NCBI GenBank assembly: GCA_028673005.1
Contig: CM054113.1
Coordinates: forward strand, 173,088,837-173,152,836
Source: Tanypteryx hageni
Taxonomy: Eukaryota; Arthropoda; Insecta; Odonata; Petaluridae
DNA: 64,000 nt
Direction: 5' to 3'
Each line of letters starts with the position of its first letter. The stretch's first letter is position 1. Of the stretch, positions 49,907-60,800 are shown in pieces. Below the pieces are notes generated by a model. The model made no database searches. It worked only from the letters and a program-made list of their open reading frames with translations, and had not been told where the DNA came from. The translations under genes and the position numbers were made by a program.

Positions 49907-50002
49907 GCCTAAACATTAGTATCCTTCTATCATTCTATATAGACGTTTCTTACAGAGGAGGAGGAGGAGATAACATATATAGGAGGATACTAATGTTTAG
50001 GC
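49907..50002. repeat. inverted 19-bp repeats around a flipped core
   Basis: GCCTAAACATTAGTATCCT (49,907-49,925) and its exact reverse complement (49,984-50,002) enclose 58 bases. The enclosed TAGACGTTTCTTACAGAGG- core runs in the same direction as at 17,255 in copy 1. The flanking body runs in the opposite direction. Confidence 0.88.
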
Positions 50003-52309
50003 GAAATTACGTAGTCCTGATGGGACTGGGATTTAGTTTGGATTCTTTTGCTTATGTAAACGACTATACAGATGTAGAGTAAGATAGGGGGGAGATAGGA
50101 AGGAAGAGATATAGAATGGAAGATACATAGAGATAAATGTTATAAATTATTGACAGCCTCGGTCGTAAAAAATTCAGGTATATCTGATACATGGTACTGA
50201 AATGTCTTTCTCAATTTGTGTCTTTGATTATTCACGGTCACCCCTCTTACAGTTCTAATGCACTCAAATATAATTGGTTTGAATGACGTGAGTGGGTTAA
50301 TTGTAATTTACTTAATCGGCTCGTAGTATCAATTCTCCAATTCGTGATGCACCGTACTCGTCATCCCCTATAATTTGTTTGTTCTCATTGGCTTCCAATT
50401 TAAAGATTTAAGAAATGAGAGTAAGAGCTCTCCGTTAAGACCTAATTATTTCTATCCTCATCTGAACTTACGTAGACGTATCGCGCTCGTATTCGTCGCT
50501 TAACGACGGCAAGTGCTTCATCTAAATACACCGAAGGACTTGACTGGCTCCTCGTCCTACCGCTTCACACCAAGTAACTGGAGGGTCACTGCCTCCCAAA
50601 GGTTTCTGAATCGGTCACCATCTCCGCCATTTACAACTAAAGACCATCGCTTCATTGGCGTCTGTCCCCTTTATCTCTCTCTCTCATCTTACCGGTCACC
50701 TAAACTCATCACTGATTGTAGTGCCGCTCTTCTGACGGAGAAGAGAAGGGGTGAAAATGGGACGAGTAGTAGAAGCGGTAGGCGTAATTCCTCCGGCATT
50801 TCAATCCTTTTAAGGGCGCCGCTCTCGATATGGCGGTCAGGGGTCAAGGCCTTCGTTGTCCTCGGAATTAATCCTTCCCTCTCTCCTCCCCTTCACCCTC
50901 TCTGTCCCTCTCTTGTGGTGCCGTAGGAACTTGTTTGCCGCCCTTGTTCGGAGGAGTGGGCAAGAGGTGTGCTGGGGCGGGAAGTGTTTTTGAAGCTCGC
51001 CTTAGGACCGTACTTTCTAAGTGTACTATACGCTTTTGCCCGTGCGGTGTGTACGCGTGTTTTTGTCCCTGCCGAGGTCTTTTTAATGGTGGCCCATACG
51101 ATGGATGTGTCGGGGTCGGTTTGCGTTTTTAAAGCAAGTCCGGGAGCGGTGTTCTAGTTTGAAATGCGGTGAATGCGAATGAGATGGTCTCTCCGGGATG
51201 TGAGAAGCTGGAGGTGAAATGATTGGTGTGGTTTAGCCTAGGAAGGGTTAGGCGTGGGTGGGTGGCGGTGGAGAGGTTAAAGAGGGGGGTGGAGCAAAGG
51301 GAGGGAACGTAAAGGGCTTTATGCTGGCGCGGAGGCGTTGTAGAGGATGCGGTGAGGTGTTCTCGGCGAAGGACGAGAGCGTGTCCGGATTTCGGGGATT
51401 ACAGACATCCCGGTCCGTTTCGTCCGTCCGTAGAATTTGGATCTTGTTATCTTCCTACCTGGCGGAAAGATGTATGAGGAACCGCGCGATTTTTTCCCAC
51501 CGAAAACTTGCTCGTAATTAGACTATAACGAAAGGAGTGAAGAAGCTTCTTATTGGCGCTAAATACCGGTATACAACTATAAATATTGATTCTCCAAGAT
51601 GTCTAAAACAACGTTGCTATGTTTTTTGATGCATTTAAAAATATCGTGTTTTTTGGAGTTCTGCTGCATGTTAAAGGGTTATCAGAGAAAATATTTTTAT
51701 CAGCATTTATCTTAATTAAATATTTCACACAAACATCACGTAGTCATCATATTAGCATAGAATTTATTACTAAATTCCATCCCGTTTCTCAATTGCTTTT
51801 TGGTTTAGACGCTTTTGATTTTTTGCGAATCTTCAACTCTTAAGATCCTTTTCAATCCGCAAGTCCGCACAGAATTCGTTGAACTCAGTTTTGCATATAT
51901 TTACAGTTATTGTAGTAGTTTGTGTCATCAAATTTATTGATTTTCTTACTGAGGCGTCGTATTAAAATTCATTAGGAAGCACTCAAGTAGATAATTACAA
52001 TAATTTTAAGGAGCAACACATTGAAGATGCTGTTGCTCTAACGTTTAATGTAGTATTATTGATTGGTGATTGAGAAAGAATTATCGAGCTCACCTTTATT
52101 ATTGGAGAAACATAGCAATTATAATTGATTAAGCTGGTTCATTCCAGCGAAAATGCTTTGTTTACGCATATGGCTGTTCTTACGAAGAGAGTTGATTAAC
52201 AGTTCCATCAAAGTTTTTTTGCATGGTAACCAAAGAGACGATTGAGTAATGTTCCAACATTATCAGTAGTTAACCGAACAGTATAATTCGATCCTAGCTG
52301 AATAAACGC

Positions 52310-52311
<2 letters not shown>
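50003..52311. other. gene-free stretch, GC-rich 50.5-51.5 kb
   Basis: The GC-richer part has several open frames but no recognisable domain or convincing exon. 51,170-51,310 is purine-rich. A short GAGCAACA/TGTTGCTC hairpin lies at 52,012-52,039. Confidence 0.5.

Positions 52312-52362
<51 letters not shown>
52312..52362. repeat. (TA)n microsatellite
   Basis: About 25 uninterrupted TA dinucleotides. Confidence 0.97.
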
Positions 52363-52366
<4 letters not shown>

Positions 52367-53070
52367 TCCCGAAGAGTTATCCGATCCTTGAAAAAAATAT
52401 AACGCAATCATCCTCGAACTTTCAAATATAAAAAATTCCCTTTTACTCCCCCTCTCAGCCCTTCGTCTTGGCTAACATTCCCTTCCCGTCCCTTTGCACA
52501 TACCCACTTTTTTTCTCTCTCGTACGAACTTACAGCTCCGCCCTCTCGCATACCTCATCACATTCCCTGCCACCAGCTCATATTCGCTCAAAGGCTCTTG
52601 TCTGCCCGTCGTCCCGTGCATGTCCAAGCTCCCACTCAATCCTCACCATACAACAAAAAAAACCCTCCCCCCGCAGCCCCCCACTCCCCACGCGGCATAC
52701 ACCAAACCACGACCAAAAATCTCCACCGCGCATCGCGTCCTTTTCCCATCCCACCCCACTCCTCCCCTTTCCCTATTCCTTATCCCTTAGCATCCCACCA
52801 TCGCCGCTCCATCCCTCTTTTCCCTCTTTTTTCTTTCCAATTCACAGAACTCATTACAGCTCTTCACCCTGTCCCTTTCCAAACCCTCAATCTCCCTCTC
52901 TCACTCTCCAACCTCATTCACCCTCTTCGCTTTTCGCCCCATATCTCTTACCCCATTCTATTTCTGTCTCTTTTCCTTCATCCCTATCCTTCCATTTCTC
53001 TTCCCTATTTTCCCTTCCTCTCTATCTCTCCTCCTTTCTCGATTCTCTCTCCACACCTCCCTCTCTCCTC

Positions 53071-53151
53071 TTTAACTATCTCTCCCTCTCTCCTCTCTTT
53101 AACTATCTCTCCCTCTCTCCTCTCTTTAACTATCTCTCCCTCTCTCCATGT
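53071..53151. repeat. 27-bp minisatellite, three units
   Basis: TTTAACTATCTCTCCCTCTC units start at 53,071, 53,098 and 53,125. Confidence 0.95.
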
Positions 53152-53705
53152 CTCTCTTTCTCCCTCCCTTTCTCCATCTCTCCCTGCTCTCGCCATCTAT
53201 CTCCCTCTCTTTCCCTGTCTTTTCTTCCTCTCTTCTATCCTCTTTCCATCCCTCCCTCTTTCTTTCCCCTTTTTTCACCCTCCCTCTCTCCCACCCATTT
53301 TCCTATCACTATTTATATATCTGCCTCTATCTCTATTTATATCTCCCATCGCCATATCTCTTTCAATTTTCCCATTTTTTGCTATCTTTTCTCACTTTTT
53401 CCCTATCTCTCTTTTTCTGTCCCTGATATCCTGTTTAAAATCAAACCGCTCGAGCCCCGCCAGATTTTTTTATCAAGTCGTTCCCTGCATCGATTTTTCC
53501 CATATTAATTTTGCGGTCCAACCCATCCGTCTCTCCTATCTCATTTCCACGCTTCCCACCGCCCCATTTTTTTATCCGCCCACTTGCGATTCATCATCAC
53601 TCTGCCTTCTCCCCCTTCCCATTTCCCACCCGTCTCCACTTTGTTCACTTTCACTTTCCCTGGCTCTCTTAACTCTCTTTATTTCCTGTCTCTCCCTCTC
53701 TCTCT

Positions 53706-53780
53706 TTCACTGTTACTCCTCACTCTCTCTTTCACTGTTACTCCTCACTCTCTCTTTCACTGTTACTCCTCACTCTCTCT
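53706..53780. repeat. 25-bp minisatellite, three units
   Basis: TTCACTGTTACTCCTCACTC units start at 53,706, 53,731 and 53,756. Confidence 0.95.
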
Positions 53781-54251
53781 TTCGACATTTTCACTCACTG
53801 GCCTCTTTCTTTCGACTTTCTTTTCGGAAGTCTATTGAAATTGTTTTGTCTCTCCTTGGCTTTTATATGCTGTAGAAACTTTGTCATACAACCTGTCGTT
53901 AACTTTTTTCTCTCTCTCTCTATCCTTCCCTTTACGCTATCTTCTCCAATCCTCTCATTTTTCTTATTTCCCTATATCTGTCTCACTTCTCGATTTCTTT
54001 TTCTCTCTCCCACTCTATTTCCTTTTTCTCTTCCTTTCTGTCAGTAAATTTCGCAGATTCCCCTCCCCCCTCTTGTATGGGTGTCTTCCTGCATTGGGGT
54101 TTTTCCTAGGTATAATACTTATCCTTAGTTTTTCTTCGCATGCAATCTCACTAACATCTCTTTTCATTTCCAATAATGCTAACATGCATTGCACTTATGT
54201 AGCATTTTATTTTATGCATTTATTTGTAGTTTTTTACTTTCTTCTTGCTTG

Positions 54252-54756
54252 TAAGAGGGTATCCATAAATTAAGTCACGCTGTAGACGAGGGGGGGGGAG
54301 GGGGGGAGAAGCGATTGATCATTTTGTGACCATGGGGAAGAGGGTTTTTTTGTAACGTGACGTCGTTGGTTTGATGAAAAAATATTAAAAACTTATTTGT
54401 TACCAAAATTTAATTTTAAGTATTTTTAACCTACAACTCTTCGGGATGAGCGCTAAAATCTTCAGACTTCGGAAGGCACTATGTAAATCTTCGGATTGAA
54501 ATTAATGTTGACTTAATAAAAAAATAAGTATAATTTATTTGTAATGATAAGTATAATTTATTTGTAATGTGATAAAGTAAAATTAAATCTTAATTTGTTC
54601 TGTGAGTAGAAGCTAAATCCTGTATTTCTTTACGTGTAAGAGGAGGTTGAAATCTTTGTTACAATTTTAAGGGGAGGGTTTAAATTTTTGTGACGAGAGG
54701 GGAGTGGGTTAAATAATTCAAATTTTTGCGTGACGAAATTTATGGATGCTTCCTAA
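54252..54756. mobile_element. MITE (499 bp), possibly PIF/Harbinger
   Basis: The element runs 54,255-54,753. The left end GAGGGTATCCATAAATTAAG, then TCACGC, is matched by a right end that reverse-complements to GGAAGCATCCATAAATTTCG, then TCACGC. A 3-bp TAA flanks both sides, the size and sequence typical of PIF/Harbinger. The interior has a long G run (54,291-54,306) and a 22-bp direct duplication near 54,526-54,570. No coding capacity. Confidence 0.75.
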
Positions 54757-56568
54757 TTAATAATACATATATTAGATGAAAGGGGAGACTCGAGTCTCAA
54801 TCTCGCCCCAATAAAGACGTTCATCTATCTATCTATCTCTCTCCTTTCATTCAATAGTTTCTGTGTGATTCATCTTCTTGCCTCTCTATATTTTGTATAA
54901 CTATCTCGCGCTCAAATGCCCATTTCTCTTTTGCTTTGCCGCTTTTTGTCGTTTTCTCTGCCTCTTTTTCCCTATTTCTCCTACTCTCCGCAACGTCCTC
55001 TTCGGAACAAAAACTCCCTCTCTCATTTACTTTCTCTCTCCCCGACTTTCCCTCTCCCCGTCTTTCCCTCTCTCCATTCACCCGTCTCACGCAGGCTCTC
55101 TTGCTTTCTCTGCTGACTTCTTGTACTTTTTTATCCCCTTTTAATTCATGCTGCTTCCACCCTTTCCCTCTCTCCCCCCCATTTTCTCATTCTGTAGCCC
55201 AGTAGAGCTTTCGCTTTCGTTGTTAATTGGTTGCGTGATTGTTAGTGGCCGTTATATTGACATGGGCAATCTTCCAGTCGCCACTCCACGACGAGATTGA
55301 TTTTGTTCCAAGGGATTTTTTCGTAGGAAATACTCTTATTGGCCTGATGGCGTGATAATTTATTCGCGCAAAATCGTAGAAGGCTTACTATATTTTTAAT
55401 TGAATGTTGTCGCTACCTCATTTTGTAGCCCCTTTAGGAATGATTGATTTATCTATACTTTGCTCGCCAATATTTTAGTAGTTAAGCCATTGATTTGCAT
55501 TATTAAATTTATGTGAGGAGTAATTGACGCAGAAATCATTTACAACTTTACGGTTTAACATTTTTTGTCTATATTCAGTTAAATGAACTGTTTATCTGTA
55601 GGAAACGCCGATTTATTTATTTATTTAATATAGAATTGGATAATAAAAGAAATTATATTTCTATGAGAGTGAAATAAAATTCTTATAAGTACGAATGAGT
55701 CAATTGAAAGTTAATCCTCATCTTCATATGAGAATTAAGAAATTAGTGACTTTTAGCGACGACCTAATGATTTATTTTCATTGCATCCTTTTGATAGGAA
55801 TTATTAAGCCGTTAGCCATTACGAAAGTTTGATCCGATCAAAACTTATTTACGCTGACCCAGAGTCATCTGCGCTTACCACATGTGTACCTTGGAAGGCC
55901 TTAAAATTATGTCTCCCGTCGCTCTGTGTCAACCCATCATCGATTCCCTCTCTCGTACTTATCCTTACGGTTATTTCTCATCCCTCAAGTCACCCACCTC
56001 TTCTCCTTGAGAGCCCAATTCTCCCCCAACCTTACCATCGCCATCTCCATCACCGTTATATATATATATATATATCCCATCGTCCCTTGTGTGCCCACTT
56101 GTCCGTTTTTCCCCTCCCCTCGTTTACTCTTCATTCCTCACTCGTTTCCCTTTCGTTCAATCTCGTTCTTTCGACGTTAACAACCTCGTTCATTTGTCCT
56201 TGCTCTTCTATCCTCTGTTCTCTGTCTTTCTCTCCCCGTCTTTTCTCGTCACTTCGTCGTTCCCTTCTCGTTCTCCGTTCGTTCCTTGTTTCCTCTCGTT
56301 CGCTTTCTCGTCGTTACTTCCTCGTTCTCCTCCCATTTATAGCTTTCATTACTCTGTTTCTGCCTTCGTTCCTAACATTCTTTCTTCGTTCCTTTCTCGT
56401 TCCTCTCTCGCACCATAGCCGTTATTCCTCCTCTTCCGCACTTAAGATAAAATAAATCGAGCACAAGTCGGATTATTTTATTGTTTGTTTGTTTGAGTCA
56501 CCAGCCAATTCGCCTCTCTTACGCACAAATGGGTATCTCAGAGGTAGTGCAATGAATAACCGGGGTAG
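54757..56568. other. gene-free stretch with CT blocks
   Basis: 54,900-55,195 and 55,900-56,440 are CT-rich. The latter has cryptic TCGTTCCTTTCTCGTTC repetition. A TA tract lies at 56,057-56,075 and an ATCT tract at 54,822-54,838. Confidence 0.55.
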
Positions 56569-56712
56569 GGGGGAGGGAAAGCCGGTGCCGGCATTTGCCT
56601 GCTCTTACGAAGAACACCAGGGGGGCCAACGGCTTAACGTCCCTTCCGAAGGACGGAACAGCTGAATTTGCGCGGTCTCCTCAAACCGCACAAATAGAGG
56701 GCCGGGCGACCT
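56569..56712 (-). mobile_element. partial SINE, family 1, reverse orientation
   Basis: On the minus strand this matches the central domain of the SINE at 37,361, from AGGTCxxCCGGCC through TCCTTCGGAAGGGACGTTAA to GCCGGCACCGG. The tRNA-like head and the 3′ tail are missing. Confidence 0.9.
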
Positions 56713-57097
56713 AGATTATTTTATTGAAAGTAGGTTCTTCGCTAAATAGATACTGTTTACGTCCATCGTTGGCATATTTTTTATTTTTAATTCTTTCTTT
56801 CGAAACGAGTCTCCCTCGATCAAGGGGGTCTAGGGGCTGCATCCACGTTGGTCCGTTTTTAGAGAGGAAGATAGATATTCAACCCTGCAAGAGTGATTTG
56901 TTGGGAGATACGGCGCTCTACACCCCCCGCCAACCATCTGCCTGACGAATTACAGGGCATTGTATGGATGTATATCCACCTCTGCTTCTTCCTCTATTTC
57001 CTCGTTTCTTCGATGATCTTTTCATGTTCTCTTCTCGAGCATTCCTCTCGCTTTCTTCCCTTCGGTGCCTTCTCCGCGCCTCGTCTAAAAGGCTCAC

Positions 57098-57492
57098 GTC
57101 AAGGAGCTCCCTCCACGCCCACCGTCTCTTTACCGCGACCGTCGTCCCCTCCGAGCGCCATATGCTGCCTCGTTCGGAAAGGCTATTTGTCCTCTCCTCC
57201 ATCACACTCAGTCCGTTCGTCCTCGGGACTTGTTGACTGGAGCACTTTTTCTCTCTTCTACTTATTTCCTCTCCGGACACGAAGATCGCGTCTTTCCCCC
57301 CTTCCCTCGACCTGTCCATCCCCTTGTCCGACGACGCCTTTGACCGTCCTCCCTCGGCCGAATGGCTGCGACTGGAACGTCGGATGAGGGGTTTTCGGGG
57401 AGCGCAGGAATGCGTCGACGGTGTAACAATGAGGACGTCGTCGTCAGGGAGGTATTGCGTTTTGGCGTCCATCTCCCTCCCTCTGTCCCTCC
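57098..57492 (-). CDS. candidate internal coding exon, unknown protein
   Basis: On the minus strand a pyrimidine tract (CTCTCTCTGTTACTATTAC, then TCTCCCTCTCTCG) precedes an AG at 57,494-57,493. A GTGAGC donor follows 57,098. The frame between is open (part of a 336-codon frame, 57,928-56,918) and begins with an in-frame ATG at 57,472. It encodes MDAKTQYLPDDDVLIVTP and then a Ser/Arg-rich polar segment with no domain that I recognise. It is the only long frame in the window that is neither transposon nor pure pyrimidine run, and it uses G/C-rich third positions. The start, splice sites and even coding status are inference. The region is GC-rich and purine-biased, which also lengthens chance ORFs. 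Confidence 0.25.
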
Positions 57493-57500
57493 CTGCCAGT

Positions 57501-60500
57501 TTAACGCGAGAGAGGGAGAGTAATAGTAACAGAGAGAGCGAGAGGGAGATGAGACACCTGAATGGTTCACAAGATGTATGAGGGCTGACGCGAAAAGAGG
57601 TTTTCTCCTGCCATTCCTTTGCAAAGGTAGACTTCGCGAGCGTTATGCAACGCTCCGGAGAGTGATTAATTTTAGCGTCAGGGCGACGCAAGGAATGGCG
57701 GTTGCGTGCGAGCGTTCGGGTTGATATGAAACGATTTTGTGCGGCCGGCGGAATTTCGGTGGGTTGGAGAGAGGGTAATTTGAGGGAGAGGCGGTAACGC
57801 AGCATTTGTAAGGCTAGTGGGGCGACGGGCTTGTCGCTAGTCCATATCTTGTTTATAATATCTAGAAAAATATTACTCTTGAATTTCAGTTTTCGTACGT
57901 GTGATATTAAAGGTAACGTTTCTCTCATTTGGCTTAAAGTTAAATTATTATTCTCGTAACTGTCAAAATCGGGGGCGGTGTTCTCAAGTCTTGCTTCGGG
58001 CGGTAAACTTATTTAGTGCGGTGGGGTTGAGGGATAACTAATTTCGAAGGATATCATTATTTTTATCCTTAGTCTCGTCTGTTTAATTTGACAGAGATTC
58101 ATCATGATTGCAGCCAACACCTCAGTGAGATTTCTTTCACGTGAATATGACGTTCCGATCAGTCACTCGTCATAAGCACGTACCTAGTTTAATTCCGTCT
58201 TCTAGATGTTCGAAAATGCCAACGTATTTACAATCACGCAAAATATAATTCTTAAATTCGGCGGAATATATGACTCGGAACTTGGGAAAAAAAGTAAAGC
58301 AGAATTTTAGTAATTATAGTCAGCCAGCGTAAAAAAAATTGTCTTCGAGTTGCCGAGGTTTTACTGTTCGCTCCCTTAAAAATGAGCTCAGCGTATCGTA
58401 TGCTGACGCGTTCGAAGTTTATTAAATGATACCACGAACCAAAAAGATCCTGAGTAAACGATATTTATTCTTGTCAGCACCATCACTTTTATGAATTCTC
58501 CACAGTGGCAACTTTCTCTATCTGCTGCCGTACGTCATGGGGAGGTCAGTTTTATGCTGCACCAGGCGTCGCTGAATGCTCGGGGCCACCTCCCGCGTTT
58601 CTGCTGCCGAGGTCATCGCCCAGCCTTCCCTCTCTCGTAGCGGTCGCTCTTTCCATACCATTCCGAACCCCTTCTCACCCCTTTCTCCTTTACAATTTCA
58701 CGCCTGCCTGCCTACTTACCTACCTACCGACCCTTCTCGGCTAGACTTCCGCCCTCCATTCCTTCTTGGGATGCTTAGAATTCCTTCGATTCAGGCAAAG
58801 ATGTGCTTTTCACCCTCGCATCCGTCCTTATATTTCGACCGGCCTGGCTAGGTTGCAAGTTGGTATTTTTAGAGAATGCATAATATTTATTTCTCTCTAT
58901 CTTTCTCGGTGCTTGGTATCGCAGGAGGTTCTTTAAATGCTCTTTAACTCATTCCTCGCGTTGTTTTTTGCATCGGGAGTTTATTTTTTCAAACCAGTGT
59001 TACGGCCGCGGAAATGCACCTATCTATAGTTCTACATTCAAAGTGCCATGTTTACCTCATGGCTTGAATCCAATAAAAGATCGTGGCAATTACTCTAGTT
59101 GCTAAATCTGTTTTTTGACCGCTTTATGAATGTATAAGTTATCTTTGTCAACAATTCTTCACGTTTTGAATTCTAATTTTCGTCCCAGAAAGATTCTGGC
59201 TCAATAGAGCTTGAGAAATCTCTCTATTTGCTGACTTCCCTTTTAAAACTACAGGAATTACTAAGTACATGCATTAGGAGGATTATAGTCGCTAGCGAAA
59301 GGTTTCATGTTAATGTTGCAGGAGGTATCGTTACAAAATACCTTCGCTCGAATTAAAACATCTATTCACCTGTCTCACCAAATATAGGAAAATAATTTGC
59401 AATATCTATCGGCTCTAAGAAACTATGCTAAAAATTCGTTGGAAATAAATATTTTCAGCACTGAATGAATGATACATCCAACTCACGCATAACTATAATT
59501 CGGCCGAGTAAATCAAATAAATATGTCATCTAGTGTAGTGGTAATTCATCTATTTTTGATGCTTTCGAAAACTAGTTTTGTGTATGTATCATCAGTAAGC
59601 GAAAATACTTTTCGGCTCATATACTCATTCTGTTCACTCGGCCATTTTATGGCTACGGGTGTTATATATGTAGGTATTACTTGTTTGGAGATGTAATAAA
59701 TTTCGTTTTTCTGGGAGGTCTGTCGAAATAATTTAAGCTGTTTTCCTCCGAGCATGCCCCTCGGCATTGATATTTATAACCACATAATTCTGCCGCGATG
59801 CCCACCTCGTGGTCAAATAAAAACGCTCGCATATTCCTCGAGGCAAAACATTTTTGCTGCCCGAAGTGCTCGTATTTTTTACAATCCTCTCCCGTCATCT
59901 GAAACAACAGAACGCCCGAGACGTTTGATTCGAGGGATAATAAAACACCTCATCCTCGGACGCGGCCGATATATGAATGTTTGCTTTGCTTTCGTGGTAC
60001 GCCTACACGGCTCTGCAGGTGCGAGCGAAAATTTCAGTCTCGAGGATGCAAAAAAAACGTATTGATTTTTCCTAGCGCGAAAATGTTTGGAGGCTTTTTA
60101 CCGTGGCGTCAAGAGGCCTTGCGATCCATTGGCCGCGAATTTCCTTTATTTGCGCGGGGCGAAGGACGAGTAGCTCGGCTCATAAAGTGAATTTACGTTC
60201 ATGTTCTCTCGCTCGTGTGCATGGGATTTCTGGTGGTTTCTTCATTAGGAATTTCGACGGAATTCGACGCCAAGGTACGTAAATGGCTCGAATGAAGAAA
60301 TCGAGTGAGACTGAATGGAACGAAAAAAAGGTTTGGGTTATTCGCAAGAAAATTTTCAAGATCGATAAATGTGTTGAAATCAAGGATTTGATTGTGAGGT
60401 AAAAATCTATACCAGTTAGATTCCTTTGTCCTGTAACTCAACTAATCGCAACCAACCGATATTTTCTTTTTCGGTTACATATTTTCTCATTTCGTAATGA

Positions 60501-60672
60501 TACTAGAAAACTATTTTTGTCTGCGTACGCGGAAAATATTTTTGATTGTAATTAAGTGATTGCATACGTACTCGTATTTGCTTTCGAAAGAATGTGTTCT
60601 TTTCATTAATATTAAACATGGTAAACTGTTGATAATATTATGTCTCTCCGAAACCTATAAAAACTTTTGAAA
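57501..60672. other. gene-free stretch
   Basis: No recognised family. The sequence is mixed, with a cysteine-containing short ORF at 58,505 that I do not trust. Confidence 0.5.
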
Positions 60673-60800
60673 AACCAGAGGTCCATTTCATTTACAAATT
60701 GGACGGAATTAGTGATGATTCACTGCCAATATATTGAAAAGTGTAGCTGCTTTGTACCCGAAGTGCGCATCTGGTTTTACCTGCTTTTTTAGTGCATTGG
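60673..60800 (+). repeat. diverged Penelope-like fragment
   Basis: CCAGAGGTCCATTT (60,675) and CGAAGTGCGCATCTGGTTT (60,759-60,777), together with GTAGCTGCTTTGTA, match the fragment at 47,091-47,200. The TGATGA core is present at 60,712-60,717, but the preceding C has changed to G. Confidence 0.6.

Larger units (their letters stand above)
52440..54050. repeat. 1.6-kb pyrimidine-rich (CT) domain
   Basis: The + strand is overwhelmingly C and T. This removes TAA, TAG and TGA, so frames of 346 and 425 codons stay open side by side. Their products are S/L/P/F low complexity with no domain. Two minisatellites (53,071 and 53,706) show growth by slippage. Confidence 0.9.

Noticed and set aside
52598..53875. 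425-codon open frame on the + strand
   Set aside because: It is a consequence of CT-rich sequence lacking stop codons. A second long frame (346 codons) overlaps it, and the product is S/L/P/F low complexity.
55829..56455. 208-codon open frame
   Set aside because: Pyrimidine-rich with TCGTTCC cryptic repeats. No recognisable motif.
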